DNA from: Emiliania huxleyi CCMP1516
Taxonomy: Eukaryota; Haptophyta; Isochrysidales; Noelaerhabdaceae
DNA: 46,553 nucleotides
Reading direction: 5' to 3'
NCBI RefSeq assembly: GCF_000372725.1
Contig: NW_005199935.1
Coordinates: 15,306-61,858 of the forward strand
Below are positions 1 through 10,992 of the stretch, one piece after another; the first letter of the stretch is position 1; each line of letters opens with the position of its first letter. A program made the position numbers and the translations under genes. Below the pieces are notes generated by a model. The model was not told the origin of the DNA. It worked only from the letters and a program-made list of their open reading frames with translations, and did not search any database.

Positions 1-2
1 CT

Positions 3-1926
3 GCCGCCACCCCACGCAAGGCCCCCTTATTCTCTGGCCCGACCACTGCCACACCACGGGAGAAGGAGTTCCTCCTACAAGCACTGCATTCGTTCCTCCA
101 CCGCCACACCACGCAGGACCGGTCGTCCGCCGAGCTGCGCACGTCTCCGCGCCTCTCGCCGAGATCGCAGGGCGGCGAGCGGCGCGGCAACGGCTCGAGC
201 GGCGCAGCGGCGCTTGACGGCGCGAGGGCGGCGGCGGGCGGCGAGGGGGGCGGAGGCGCGTCCAACGGCGGCGTGGAGCGCTCGTCCAACGTGCTGATCG
301 CGGGCGGCGGCAAGGGCAAGGCGGCGAGGAGGAGGGCCGAGGTGCGCCGCTCGCCGTACATCTCGCTCAAGTCTCGGGTCGGCGCGACGTACCAGTCGGA
401 GCTGCCGCCGTACCTTCCCCCGGGCGGCAGCGAGGGGCGCGACGCCGCCGCGGGGGAGGCTCTGCAGCCTAGAGGCCGAACCCATGCTCTTGTCTCTCAA
501 CTGTGCGCTCGAGAGGGCTCGCACTCCGCTGCTGTCGACCGTCTTCCGCGGTGCTTCCCTGTGTGCGTGGCCGTCCTAGTCACACAGCGCTCTGAAGACT
601 CTGCGCACACGACCGCACACGACCGCCCTCCCCCCGCCCTGACGTCGGCGTCTCGAGCGGTGTAGGACCTGCTGCTCTTCGACCCCGCCCGCTCGGCGCC
701 GCACGCGCTCAAGGTCTACCTGCGCAAGGCGGCCGAGGCGCCGCATTGCGACGGGGGACGGCGCCCGAGATTGGCCGAGATTGCCCGAGATTGCCCGAGA
801 TTGGCCGAGAGTAGGCGTGGCCCGCGACGAGGGACGCGATCGAGCGGCGGGCGGCGCCGCCGGGCGGGCAGCCGCGCAGCGCCGGCGAGGGGGGGAGCAT
901 GGAGGCGGCGGCGGAGGAGGAGGCGCTGCGGCTGCTGCACGCGCACGAGTACGACGGCAGCCTCGCCCTCGAGGCGGTCGCGGCGGCGGCGCCGCCGCCG
1001 TCGCGCGCGCCGTGGACCGCGGCGCAGGTGCTCTCCTTCGACTCGGGCCTGCTCTCCCACGGCAAGAACTTCTCGCTGATCGCGCAGTCCGTCGGCCGGC
1101 CGATGTCCGACATCGTGCGCCGCTACTACGAGCGAAAGTGCCGCACCGAGGTCCGGCGAGGCGAGCCGGCCTAGAAGCCGAGTGCGACGTCGTGTCTCCC
1201 AGCCAGCGCTCGAGAGGACACACGCGCCCCGCTGCACTCCGCCATACCCCGCTGCACTCAGCCGCCGCACTCCGCTGCATTTGCCTCCTCCGTCCTCACG
1301 CGGTGCTCTGAATGCACTGCGCAGTACCGCCCTCATGCCGGCGTCACTCACAGCGCAGGCGAGCTGCCCTGCTTCCTCTCGGCGACGCCCATCTCGGCGC
1401 GGCGCGCGCTGCGCGAGGAGCGCGAGGCGGCGGCGCTGCTCGCCGCGCAGCAGCGGCCCGCCATCTTCCCGCCGCCGCAGCGGCACGCGATGCACCATTT
1501 GGGCCGGATGGCGCCGTCGCCGTGGAACCCAATCGTCGGACCAGGCGCCGCACGCCCCGCCCTCCCGCCCGCCGCCGCCCGCACCCGCGGCCGGTTCGGA
1601 GGGTGTCTGTGGCGTGGCGCCTCTGCAACCCTTCCCCCTTTCCCCCCCCCCCCCCTCCCCCTTTCCCTCCCCTCTCCCGGAGGTGGCTCCTTGTGTCCTG
1701 CACAGCGCCCCGAGCCGCTCGCGCCCCGCCACGCCCCCAAGACGGGAGGCTCGCTCACGTGCTCCCGCCCCCATGTGGGTGTGCAGGCGGCTTTGTGCTG
1801 CACCGGCCCGCCGTCTGGCAGACCGCGGGCGAGATTGTGCCCCACCCGACGGGCCCGCTCGTCAACGGCATCTACTGCGCGCCCGCCTCCGCCGTGCTGC
1901 TCGGCCAGGTCAACGTCGCGTCCTGA
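3..1926 (+). CDS. ELM2-SANT domain protein (CoREST/MTA/MIER-like), 5' partial
   Basis: Probable chromatin co-repressor subunit of the ELM2-SANT class, which in other eukaryotes recruits histone deacetylase in the nucleus. Proposed exons are 3-458, 666-737, 872-1160, 1359-1544 and 1787-1926, phase-consistent, giving about 380 residues. The first exon is open to the window edge with no in-frame ATG, so the 5' end is missing. ELM2 is visible as RVGATYQSELPPYLPP in exon 1 and LLFDPARSAPHALKVYLRK in exon 2. In exon 3 EEEALRLLHAHEYDGSLALE completes ELM2, followed by SANT with GLLSHGKNFSLIAQSVGRPM and IVRRYYERK. Four introns can be drawn, all with GC donors and AG acceptors (459-665, 738-871, 1161-1358, 1545-1786). 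The third has AGGCGAGC at both ends. The C-terminal exons have no domain I recognise. Domain call is strong; exact exon edges are inferred. Confidence 0.8.
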
Positions 1927-2329
1927 CGCGGCGCGGGGCCGGTAGGGTCCCAGTCTCGGCTTTTGAGAGACCGGGCGCAGCCGTACGATTGAGTATTTTA
2001 CGCCGGTGTGTCGCCACTTGCGGAATACGAACCGATTACATGCTTGTTGTGGGATGCGGGCGCCAAGTAGAGCTTGCATTCCTGCAGAGCTGCGCCGGCG
2101 TTCCGCGTTGGGCGTTGTTGAGAGACGACGACGAGCACGCCCCCCGGCGGGTCACACACTCACAGCTCACACACACTCTCAGCACGACACAGCAGTCACA
2201 CGTCACACGACACCTTCGACAGCGCGTCACACCTCCGCCTCACGCACCCAGTCACCCGGCCGAATGCGGCAACGGACGCACGCCGGCGCAACCGCCCCAC
2301 GACAGGCAGCTCTCGCACTCATGTTACCC
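1927..2329. other. convergent intergenic spacer
   Basis: Spacer between the ELM2-SANT gene and the oppositely oriented RCC1 gene, so it holds both 3' ends. About 2148-2235 is CA-rich. I see no coding signal and no clear polyadenylation motif. Confidence 0.6.
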
Positions 2330-4094
2330 TTACTGGCCTTGCGCCCACACCTTGATCTTCCTGGGCAGCAGCTGGTTCGACAGGTCCTCTCCTTGGCCTA
2401 GGCAGCCGTCTTCGCCCTCGCCCCAAGCGAAGACAGCGCCATCGGCGGTGAGGGCGAGGCTGTGGTGCCGCCTTGCTGACACAGCGACGATGCGCTCGCC
2501 AGCAGCGATGCGCGGGCCAGCAAAGGTCTCCATCTTCTTGGGTAGCAGCTGAGGCTCCTCGTCGCCGTGGCCCAACTGGCCACTGGCTCCATAGCCCCAG
2601 CTCCAGAGGGCGCCGTCGGCGGTGAGGGCGAGGCTGTGGTTGCCTCCAGCCGAGACAGCGACGACGCGCTGGCCAGCAAAGGCCTCGACCTTCTTCGGCA
2701 GCAGCTGGTTCTGCTCGTCGCCGTGGCCCAACTGGCCACGGGCTCCATAGCCCCAGCTGCAGACGGCGCCGTCGGCGGTGAGGGCGAGGCTGTGGATAGG
2801 CCCTGCCGACACAGTGACGACGCGCTGGCCAGCCAACGCCTCGATCTTCTTGGGCAGCCACTGGGTCTGCTCGTCGCCGTGGCCCAACTGGCCGTCGCCT
2901 CCACCACCCCAGCTCCAGGCAACGCCGTCGGCGGTGATGGCGAGGCTGTGTTGGGCTCCAGCCGAGACAGCGACCACGCGCTGGCCTGCCAAGGCCTCGA
3001 TGCTCTTCGGCAGTAGCTGCTTCTGCGTGTCGCCGTGGCCCAGCTTGCCGTAGAGTCCACTGCCCCAGCTCCAGGCGGCGCCGTCGGCGGTGAGGGCGAC
3101 GTTGTGGCTAGAACCAGCCGACACGGCGACGATGCGCTGGCCAGCAAAGGCCTCGACCCTCTTCGGCAGCCACTGCTCCTGCTGATCGCCGTGGCCCAAC
3201 TGGCCTTCGTCTCCATCGCCCCAGCTCCAGAGAGCGCCGTCGGAAGTGACGGCAAGGCTGTGCCCGGCTCCAGCCGACACGCTCACGGCGCGCTCGCCCC
3301 CCAGCGCCGACGGGAGGCGGGTCGGCGTGTTGAGCCGCGTCACGCCCTCGCCGTGACCGAGACAGCCTGAGGGGGGGGCCAACCACTCGCCCTCCTTTGC
3401 CGAACCGCACGACAAGAGCCGCCCCTCGCCGTCGATGAAGAGGCTGTGGGAGAAGCCTGCCGCCGCCCTCACCCGCGGGTTGGCCTCGCGCAGCAATGCA
3501 GCAAAACACAGCCACCGCACGGCACAGCTCTCGTCCTCTGGCAGCGCCGGCAGCTCGTAGCCGCGCTCTTGCGCCCGCAAGCGGATGCCCTCCAGCGCGA
3601 GCGAGGCGTGGAAGAGCAGCGAGACGGCCGCGACGCGAGCGATGTCGAGGGGGCTGTCGCAGATCGAGAGGGCGCGCAAGAGGAGGTCCGTGGGCAGGTC
3701 GAGTAGCATGACTCGCGCGGGTGGCGAGGCGCCGCCAGCGCCGGGCGACCCCTCCTCAGCAGCATCAGCAGCCTCGAGCGGCGAGGGAGCGGCGGCGGCG
3801 GCAGCGGCGCTCGGCGGCGGCAGCGGCGGCACGGACTCCGGTGGTTGTGGTACAGTCCTGGGGCGCCTGTACGTCTGTAACTCAGCCGCGAGGTCATCGA
3901 GGCGCGCGCGATAGTGCGGCTGGCGCGGGTCTGCTTGGTCGAGTGCGTGCTCTCCCACCAAAAACGGGATTGTCTCGTTAATTCCCTCAACGAGCCGCAG
4001 GCTCTGGGCGAAGCGCTCGCGGGCCCGGTCGAGGTCGGCGAGCCGTTCCTCTTTGGACTTGGTGGGGGGGGGGGCGGCGGCGGCGGCATCGGAG

Positions 4095-4126
<32 letters not shown>

Positions 4127-4654
4127 AGCGGCGGCGTCGGCGGCAGTGGCGGTGGCGGCGGTGGTGGCGGTGGGAGCAGCGGCGGTGGCGGCGGCGGTGG
4201 CGGCGGCGGCGGCGACATCGGCGACTTGCGACCGCTTGTCGGCGTCGTCGACGTGGGCAAGGAATTGCGTCATTGCGTGCTCGTCGATCGTCACCCCGGA
4301 CTGGAGGGCGGAGGCTGCGGGCTCGAGCGGCGAGGAAAAGGCGGCGGCGGCGGCGGCGGCGGCGCGGGCCCCCTCTCCGTCGTCTTCCGATGCGCGCAGC
4401 GTGCCGTCGACGAGAGACGCGCAGACGGCGACGCTCTCCGCCTCGAGCGCGACCGCACCCGGCGGCTGCCCCGTCCGCAGCAGCACCCGCTCGACGCTGT
4501 CGCTGTCGGCGGCGTTCTGCGGGAGCGCGAGGGTGAGGGTGGCGCCTCGCGGCGCGCCCTGTGGAAGGACGACGCTCGAGCACGCGCCCGACGCGGTCTC
4601 AACATCTATGCAATCTCCGGCCTGCGCGCCGAGCGGCAGCGAGACTCGCAACAT
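2330..4654 (-). CDS. F-box protein with seven RCC1 repeats
   Basis: Intronless 774-residue protein. The ATG at 4654 is chosen because the open frame upstream has only a GTG. Order: an N-terminal segment (MLRVSLPLGAQAGD...) of a basic/Gly-Pro type; a low-complexity Ala/Asp stretch from (GCN)n DNA near residues 110-230; a charged helix (KSKEERLADLDRARERFAQ); an F-box around 320-365 (LLDLPTDLLLRALSICDSP); then seven RCC1 blades from about residue 400 to the end, each with the motif SAG..HSLALTADGA.WSWG....GQLGHGD. F-box proteins usually bridge Skp1 of an SCF ubiquitin ligase to a substrate, here presumably bound by the RCC1 propeller; that role is inferred. The blades are nearly identical, suggesting recent internal duplication. 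A CAAAAAAGAAAAAC tract lies about 50 bp upstream of the start. Confidence 0.88.
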
Positions 4655-5241
4655 TGTCACGCCGACTCGCGCGAGCACGCAACGCGCTGTGTGTGCGGAG
4701 CAAGTTTTTCTTTTTTGAGCTGGACTTCGATGTTAGAAAGAAACGCTGGCGGACATGGCATATCGCTCTCGGGCCCACAGACATCCCGCACACCCGCCGC
4801 CCCCCCGCGCGCGCCCCACCCCGGCCGGGAGAAAGGGGAGTGACAGTTTGGGACGGCGACAGACGAGATACCTCGCACTCCATGTGCGAGAACGCAGAGA
4901 GAAATGAAAGCCGTCCGGCTCACAAGTCCGGCTCACGCGCCCCGAGCTAACCAACCTTCGCAAGCACACGACCAACCTGTCGCGACGGCGTGTCAAGCAG
5001 TACTCCTCGTTCTATCGCTGCGTCCACGACGAATGCCAGCACACGGTTGCATCACAGGCTCTCGTCGACGAAGCAACGTCAACGCGACACTTGCTGTTGG
5101 AAAGATGCAAACGTCGCGTTGCGAGTGTTCAACGTCCACCGCTGACGAAGCTTCCCTCTGCCACTTGCGGTGGTTGGCCGGCAGCCGTTGAGGTCTGGCT
5201 GTTATGAGGTCTGGCTGACCGCGAGAGAGAGACCGTGTGTG

Positions 5242-5244
<3 letters not shown>
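4655..5244. other. upstream region of the RCC1 gene, no gene seen
   Basis: Head region of the minus-strand RCC1 gene. The sense strand carries an A-rich tract at 4700-4719. Short open frames here (for example 4904-5191) have no family resemblance or sensible composition, and I do not call them. Confidence 0.5.

Positions 5245-5328
<84 letters not shown>
5245..5328. repeat. (TG)n microsatellite
   Basis: About 42 uninterrupted TG dinucleotides, directly followed by a GAGG/GA-rich tract. Confidence 0.97.
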
Positions 5329-5576
<248 letters not shown>

Positions 5577-5652
5577 GGAGTAATGGATGGCCCTGTAACA
5601 GGCTGCGTTTTTCTTCTCGAGTCGTTCGTGAAATTCTTTTGAGTCCGAGCCA

Positions 5653-5760
5653 GAAAGAATTTAACAAAATCAACTCTCTCTCACAGCAGACAGGCTCGAC
5701 ACAGGTGCGGACTGGCGCGTGCTAGCACTATCACAGACAAACCACCGGAGCCGCCTAAGC
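5653..5760 (+). repeat. dispersed repeat family, copy A
   Basis: Begins GAAAGAATTTAACAAAATC, then a CTCTCTCTCACAGCAGACAG segment, then GGCTCGACACAGGTGCGGAC and GGCGCGTGCTAGCACTATCA. The same string recurs at 17404-17515, 19590-19760 and, in part, 20195-20255, 35290-35370, 35590-35630 and (reverse) 36250-36310. It is non-coding. Confidence 0.85.
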
Positions 5761-6670
5761 GACTCCGGTAAGCACGGCAATGCACTTTAGCTCTTTGCAC
5801 AATGCCGCTCTCCCCGCACGCTAGCTCGTTCACCGTCTGCCACGCCACAGCGGTGTGGAGAACGACAGACAGTCGCTGCATCTGCAGTCTGTGCCAGTTC
5901 TTGTGCGAGCGGACGGCACGCCAGAAGAGAAAGAAAACAGACAACACGCGGGGAGGGATGGGAGGACGGCACGCCGCCACCACACAGGGATTTTAAGGAG
6001 GCGTTTAGTGTGGTGCTAGCCGTCGCCCACGCACCCTTGGGCGTCTGCCTCTTCCTATCTCTCTTCGCAGTCCCTCGCCGATTCTCGCTGCAACCTTCAT
6101 GCCACCTCGCGGTCGTCCCACTCTCGTCGTTCTCTCTCCCTGTCGTGTGTGGAGAAGTTTACCTTACCTTACCTTACCTTACCTCTCTCCCTGTCGCTTC
6201 ATCCTCTGTCTCGTCGCTCTCCTCTGCCTCGTTCTGTCTTCTGAGACGCCGCCGCCGCCCGCCGATCCCTCTTGCTCTCGCGCTTCTCCCGCCTCTCGGC
6301 GCAACTCCGCCCTCCTCGCGGCGTATTTTGGCCCCTCGAGTTTATCGAGCTCTCCTCGCGCAAGGACGACTCTTCTGACTGACACCCACTCCGATCATTT
6401 GTCGCCAAGTCATATCGTTGCTCAGGTCCACTCTCGTTTCGGACACTTGTACCTCCACAGATGGTGTTGGCTCTGGGGTCCCCTTCGGGTGCATCGTGAC
6501 AGCTGAAAGAAAGAAAGAAAGAAAAAGGGATGCCAAGGGAGGGATGGCTGAAAAAAGAAAGAAAACGGACAACCCGAGGGAGGGATGGGAGCACCGCTGG
6601 CCGCCAACACACAGCGAATTTCGTTTTTCTTCTCTCGAGCGCCACCAGCTCGCGCCAACACCCGCCCAAA
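5761..6670. other. spacer upstream of the secreted-protein gene
   Basis: Mixed sequence with no convincing gene. It holds a (TTACC)5 pentanucleotide run at about 6158-6183, preceded by GTGTGGAGAAGTTTACC, which also occurs in reverse near 25381-25400. It also has two copies of an AGAAAGAAAAnGGAnnnC..GGGAGGGATGG segment (about 5930-5965 and 6550-6590). The last 60 bp contain GCGAATTTCGTTTTTCTTCT, just ahead of the ATG at 6671. Confidence 0.5.
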
Positions 6671-7601
6671 ATGCAGCCACGAGCTTTGGCGACAGGAGCG
6701 CTGGCCGCTGCGCTGCTGTGCCTGTGCATACCCACCTCCCTGGCTGCGCCCCAGGCCGGCCCGGCGATCGACGCGTCGCACGCGATGATGGAGCCGCCGC
6801 CCGCCAAGCAGCCGCGGCCGTATGTGCGGCCTCCTGCGGGCAGCCGGCTCGCCGCCGGCTCGGGCGTGTACCGCAAGCTGCTCTCCGTCTCGACGCCGCG
6901 GTCGGCCGCCACGCTCGCCGCGGCGGCGGTCACCATCACCTGCCTCGTCTCGCGCTCGGCTGCGTCGCGGCTCGTGCTCCACATCATGTGCTTCATCGGC
7001 TCGCTGCTCGAGCCGTTCGACAGCGTGCTGCCAAAGCGCTCCGCGCTCCGCCCCTTTATCGAGCAGGCGCGCCGTCGCTCGACGCACCACCTCATCACCT
7101 CACCCAACCTCACCCAACCCTCTCCAATCCTCTCCCGCCCTCTCCCGCCCTCTCCTGCCCTCCCCCACCCTTCCCGCCCTCTCCAACCCTCTCCCGCCCT
7201 CCCCCACCCTCGCCGAGTAGGTCAAGTCGGCCAGGAGGGCCTACGCCGTCAAGTACGCCGCCGCCCCCTCTCCTTCTCACGCAACCCTCCTCCCCTCGCT
7301 GCTGCTGCCCCCTCTCCACACCGCCGCCTCGCAACCTGCCTCGCCCTGCCACGGCTGCCGTCCTCGCCTCGCCGCGGGCCTCACTACCGCCGCCGCTCCC
7401 CGACCGCGCAGGCACGGCCTGCCGCTCGACCTCGACGCGATGGAGGGCTTTGCAGACGAGTCGGTCGAGGCGGCCGCCGAGGCGGAGGAGGGGCGTGCCG
7501 AGGCGCCGGCTGAGGCAGAGGCGGCGGGCGAGGAGAAGGCGGAGGAGGAGGGGGCGGCTGCCGCGGCTCCGAGCGAGGGCGCGGAGCCGGTCGAGGTGTG
7601 A
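6671..7601 (+). CDS. small secretory-pathway protein with acidic tail, unknown function
   Basis: Three proposed exons, 6671-7066, 7221-7252 and 7412-7601, give about 205 residues. The ATG opens a classic signal peptide (MQPRALATGALAAALLCLCI, then PTSLAAPQ). A second hydrophobic stretch, SAATLAAAAVTITCLV and SRLVLHIMCFIGSLLEPF around residues 75-115, could be a membrane segment. Exons 2-3 read VKSARRAYAVK then HGLPLDLDAMEGFADESVEA, and the C-terminus is a low-complexity Glu/Ala tail ending EGAEPVEV. Intron 1 would be GC-AG (CAG|gc...tag|G); intron 2 is GT-AG and restores phase. The introns are C/T-rich, with CTCTCC-type minisatellites. I recognise no family; it could be an ER or plastid-envelope protein. 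Confidence 0.6.
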
Positions 7602-8420
7602 GGGTGCACGTCTAGCGAAGGAGCGAGCGGTTGGGCAACTGAAGGACTGTGTGTGGGGTCTGGGGTGTGCCTCCGTCGGGGGTGTGGCTGTGGAGGCCTA
7701 TCTTCTTAAAAAAACTGTTCAGTTTTCAAAGGCAAAACACGACGCTCTGCGGTTGGTGCACCCCTCACACTGACACATTCCCCTCATCCCTTACCCTTGG
7801 CTGAGCACATCTACCTGCGAGCTAGTCTCTCCGCATTCTCTCCCCTAGTCATCCGCCCGCGCCGCGCGCCATCTAATGGGCGTCTAGTGCAGCCACTGAC
7901 GGCACTATTCCAAAGGAGCGGTCGATGCCTCGCCTAGAGTTCGGGTGGACTTGCGCACTGCTTAGCCCTGAGGGGGGAGTGTGTGTGAGGTGGTGTAATG
8001 TTGTCCCGTTTCAGGCGGCAGGTCAGGGGATTAGCCGGGAGGATTCGGCAGCTCAGCCGGGGGCTGAGCGTCTGCAGGCAGCCTTCCGCTCGCGCCGAAA
8101 TTCACAGCCCTCCCGGGCCGACGGGGTGCTCCTTGGATCGGGCCCCGCTCCCCGCTTTTCCTGTGCCTGGACTGTCCGGGTCAGGAGGGTGAGAGTATTG
8201 GGTGGGCGAGGGAAGTACATCTGGCGGGTGGCGATTGAGGGACAGCAAGAGGGCTGATTGGCGGGTCAATGGGCGCGCGGGCGGCGCTTCGTGGTCCTGG
8301 GCGAGCAGGGGCAGTGGTTAGGAGTCTTGGGCCTGGAGATATGAGGATTGTCGAGATGTCGTGCGAGAGCGGTAGGTGGGGGAAGGTAGCGCGGCTGGAG
8401 AGTGGTGTCCGAGGGACAGT

Positions 8421-8736
8421 GATGAGTTGTCAGTTGGGGCGCGAGACGCGCGGGACAGTGTTGGAGGCGGCCAGTGAGGTAGGGTTGGCTTTGAGCAGTG
8501 CAGCGAGTGTGTGGTCAAGCGTGGGAGCGGCGCGCGAGCACCGGATTTTTTTGCTGTGCGAGTCGAGTTGGGGACAATGATGAGTTGTCAGTTGGGGCGC
8601 GAGACGCGCGGGACAGTGTTGGAGGCGGCCAGTGAGGTAGGGTTGGCTTTGAGCAGTGCAGCGAGTGTGTGGTCAAGCGTGGGAGTGGCGCGCGAGCACC
8701 GGATGTTTTTGCTGTGCGAGTCGAGTTCGTGGCCGG
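8421..8736. repeat. 158-bp tandem duplication
   Basis: Two almost identical 158-bp copies (8421-8578 and 8579-8736), both beginning GATGAGTTGTCAGTTGGGGC and ending near GTGCGAGTCGAGTT. They differ at only a few bases, so the duplication is young or homogenised. Confidence 0.92.
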
Positions 8737-8817
8737 TGCGCGGGAAACTCGCCGAAAACCCGCGCAGCCGGCCGATTGTACGACCGAGGTCGCTGATGTA
8801 CGACCGAGGTCGCAGAG

Positions 8818-8848
8818 CCTTGGCGACGCGACGCGCACGTCGCCAAGG
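8818..8848. other. perfect hairpin beside a 2x 20-bp repeat
   Basis: CCTTGGCGACG (8818-8828) and its exact reverse complement (8838-8848) enclose a 9-base loop. Immediately 5' are two copies of TGTACGACCGAGGTCGC. No T-run follows, so a bacterial-type terminator is not implied. Confidence 0.75.
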
Positions 8849-8992
8849 AGTTCGTAAAATGTCAGAGTTTTTTCTAGGGGCCTATCTTCTTCCCCGCTCT
8901 CCTGGGGGACTCCGCGCCTTACGTCGGCGGGGTTACTCCCCGGCCGCTGCCTGACGCTGAGACACTGAGAGAGCACTTTTCGTAATTATTGT

Positions 8993-9990
8993 TCATTCGA
9001 CCATCAGCGAGACATTACAGGCCACCGACACCCTGAGCGCGAGAGCGTCCGGCGCCGCACCAGTGCCGCACTGGCTGGCGCGAGGGAGAACCGCGTGGGG
9101 CATGCCTCCAGCAAACAGCAGGAGCGTCGAGGGCTCGGGCGGCAGCGCCACATACTCAAACCGGTCCACCCCAGCCTCTGGCTGGGTGATGAGCAGCAGC
9201 TGGCCCGAGCAAGTCTTGCCGCCCAACTCCGCCTCCGACCCGGCACAGCCGCCGCTGTCCGCAAAGTAGACGGCGCTGTACAAGCTCTCGCCGTGGTCGT
9301 GCACCTGGTGGTGGGCGTGCGGCGGCGACGCGTTGAGCCAGCCGGAGATGGAGAGCGCGTCCAGCTCGACCGGCGTGTGGAGCAGCTGCAGCGCCTCGAG
9401 CAGCAGCTCGTGGATCGGCGTGTACCAGTGGGGGTCCGCCGGGTGCGCGCCCCAGAAGAGCTCCTAGAATGGCAACGGACGGCCTCCGGACGGCTCTCCG
9501 AGGCGGAGGGTGTGCCGTTTGGGCAGGGCATACCTCGCGGCATGTCTCGGGCATGTCTCGGGCATGTCTCGCGACATTAGGGGATATCGCAGGCATATAT
9601 CTCGCGGCATGTCTCGGCAAATCTGCGCCTCGCCGCTGTGGAAGCCGCCGACATTCGAGCGCGTGACACCACCTATGGCCCGTGTTGCGGACGCGTCGCG
9701 GGGCGGGGGCCTCTCCTGGGACCAACCGCCCAGAGGTTCGGGAGCGGCACACATGCGCTGCTCCCCGTGTACGCCGACCGCGCCGCGGCGCGAAGCCGCG
9801 AGTTGATGGCCGCGCCGCGGCTCGCGCGGACGTCGAAGCGGCGCACGAGCCGCTCCACGGGCGCCCCCCCGGCCGCCTCCCCGGCCGCCCTCCCCGCCGC
9901 GCCAACCTCTGGCCTTGGGGGTCGAGGCGGGTGGTCGAGGAGCGTGATTGCGCTTGCACCGGTGAAGGACGAGCCGGCGGGCAGGGGGAC
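8993..9990 (-). CDS. 2-oxoglutarate/Fe(II) oxygenase-like region
   Basis: C-terminal exons of a probable non-haem iron oxygenase resembling the putative 2OG-Fe(II) oxygenase family (TIGR02466 type). The last exon, 9463-8993, carries SISGWLNASPPHAHHQVHDH, GESLYSAVYFADSGG, then STLLLFAGGMPHAVLP and ALRVSVACNVS. These fit the two iron-binding His regions and the 2OG-binding Arg. The preceding exon, about 9717-9629, has GGVTRSNVGGFHSGE, which matches the SNVGGWHS element of that family. The joining intron 9628-9464 is GC-AG. Upstream, VERLVRRFDVRASRGAAINS (near 9858-9799) looks like the family's N-terminal part, but its join to the next exon, and the frame change near 10020, are unresolved. No ATG suits a separate start, so this may be the 3' half of the pseudouridine-synthase gene. 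Substrate unknown. Confidence 0.6.
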
Positions 9991-10059
9991 GGGCGACGGC
10001 GGCGGGCAGCGCGCCGCACAAACGTCGCGCCGCTCGCCGCGGCGGCGTGCGGCCGCCGG

Positions 10060-10937
10060 CCGTCCCAGACGCTGACGGCAGGGTCGTCAAGGCTCCGCCG
10101 CAGCAGCTGCGTGGCCGCGGCGGCGGCGTCCAGCGGCGGAGGCGACGGCGGCGACGGCGGCGACGGCGGAGACGGCGACGACGACGGCGACGACGACGGC
10201 GACGGCGGCGAGGCCGGGGGCGACAATGGAGGCGGCGGCGGCGGCGGCGGCGGCGGGAGCGGCGGCGGCAGAGGCAGCGGCGGCGGCAGAGGCAGCGGCA
10301 GCGGCAGCACGGTCGGCACGGCGGCCCCCGGTGGCATGAAGCGGCGGTAGCACTGGCCCACCTCGCTCGCGCTAAGGGGGCGCGCCTCACCGGGCGAGAG
10401 GCCGCCTGCGGGAAGGCTCCGGGAAGGTTCATCGAAAGTGCACGCTGTTTTGCGCCTCACCGGGCGAGAGGCCGCCGAGCGTGATAGGGCCGATGCACTC
10501 GCGCCGCAGCGTCTTGACCACCAAGCCGGAGCGCGCGCACAACCTGCGAACCTGCGGCGCAAAAGGGGAGGGGCTTCGGGGGAGGGCGGCGGAGGAGGGG
10601 GAGGGCGGCGGCAGTGTCACAAGCAGTGGAAAGTGCGAGGCGCACAATGCCCACCCCGCGCGGCGCACAAGGGAGCGGGGGGGGGGGGGGGGCCAAGGGC
10701 CCCAAAGGCAAGGCGAGGGGGCGGGCCGGGCGCGCCTGCCGGTTCCTCCCTTCGCTGATCTCCACACTCAGCCACGCCGGCCCCTCCTCGCGCTGTGCCC
10801 GCGCCTCCGCGGCGGCGGCAAGCCTCTCGGCACGGCGGGGCGTCGCCACGGCGTCGGCGGACACTGCGGGCGCGTCCGAAGCGGCGGCAATGGCGCCCGC
10901 AACGTCAGCATCGTCGTGAGCGGCGGCGGCGGCGGCA

Positions 10938-10992
<55 letters not shown>

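Larger units (their letters stand above)
7602..8992. other. long spacer without a recognisable gene
   Basis: No open frame here has a recognisable domain. Contents are the tandem duplication at 8421-8736 and the hairpin at 8818-8848. A GGCCTATCTTCTT string occurs twice (about 7696 and 8879). Short frames across the duplication repeat the same peptide and are explained by it. Confidence 0.5.

Noticed and set aside
8818..8848. Rho-independent terminator
   Set aside because: A stable stem exists, but there is no T-run and the setting is eukaryotic.
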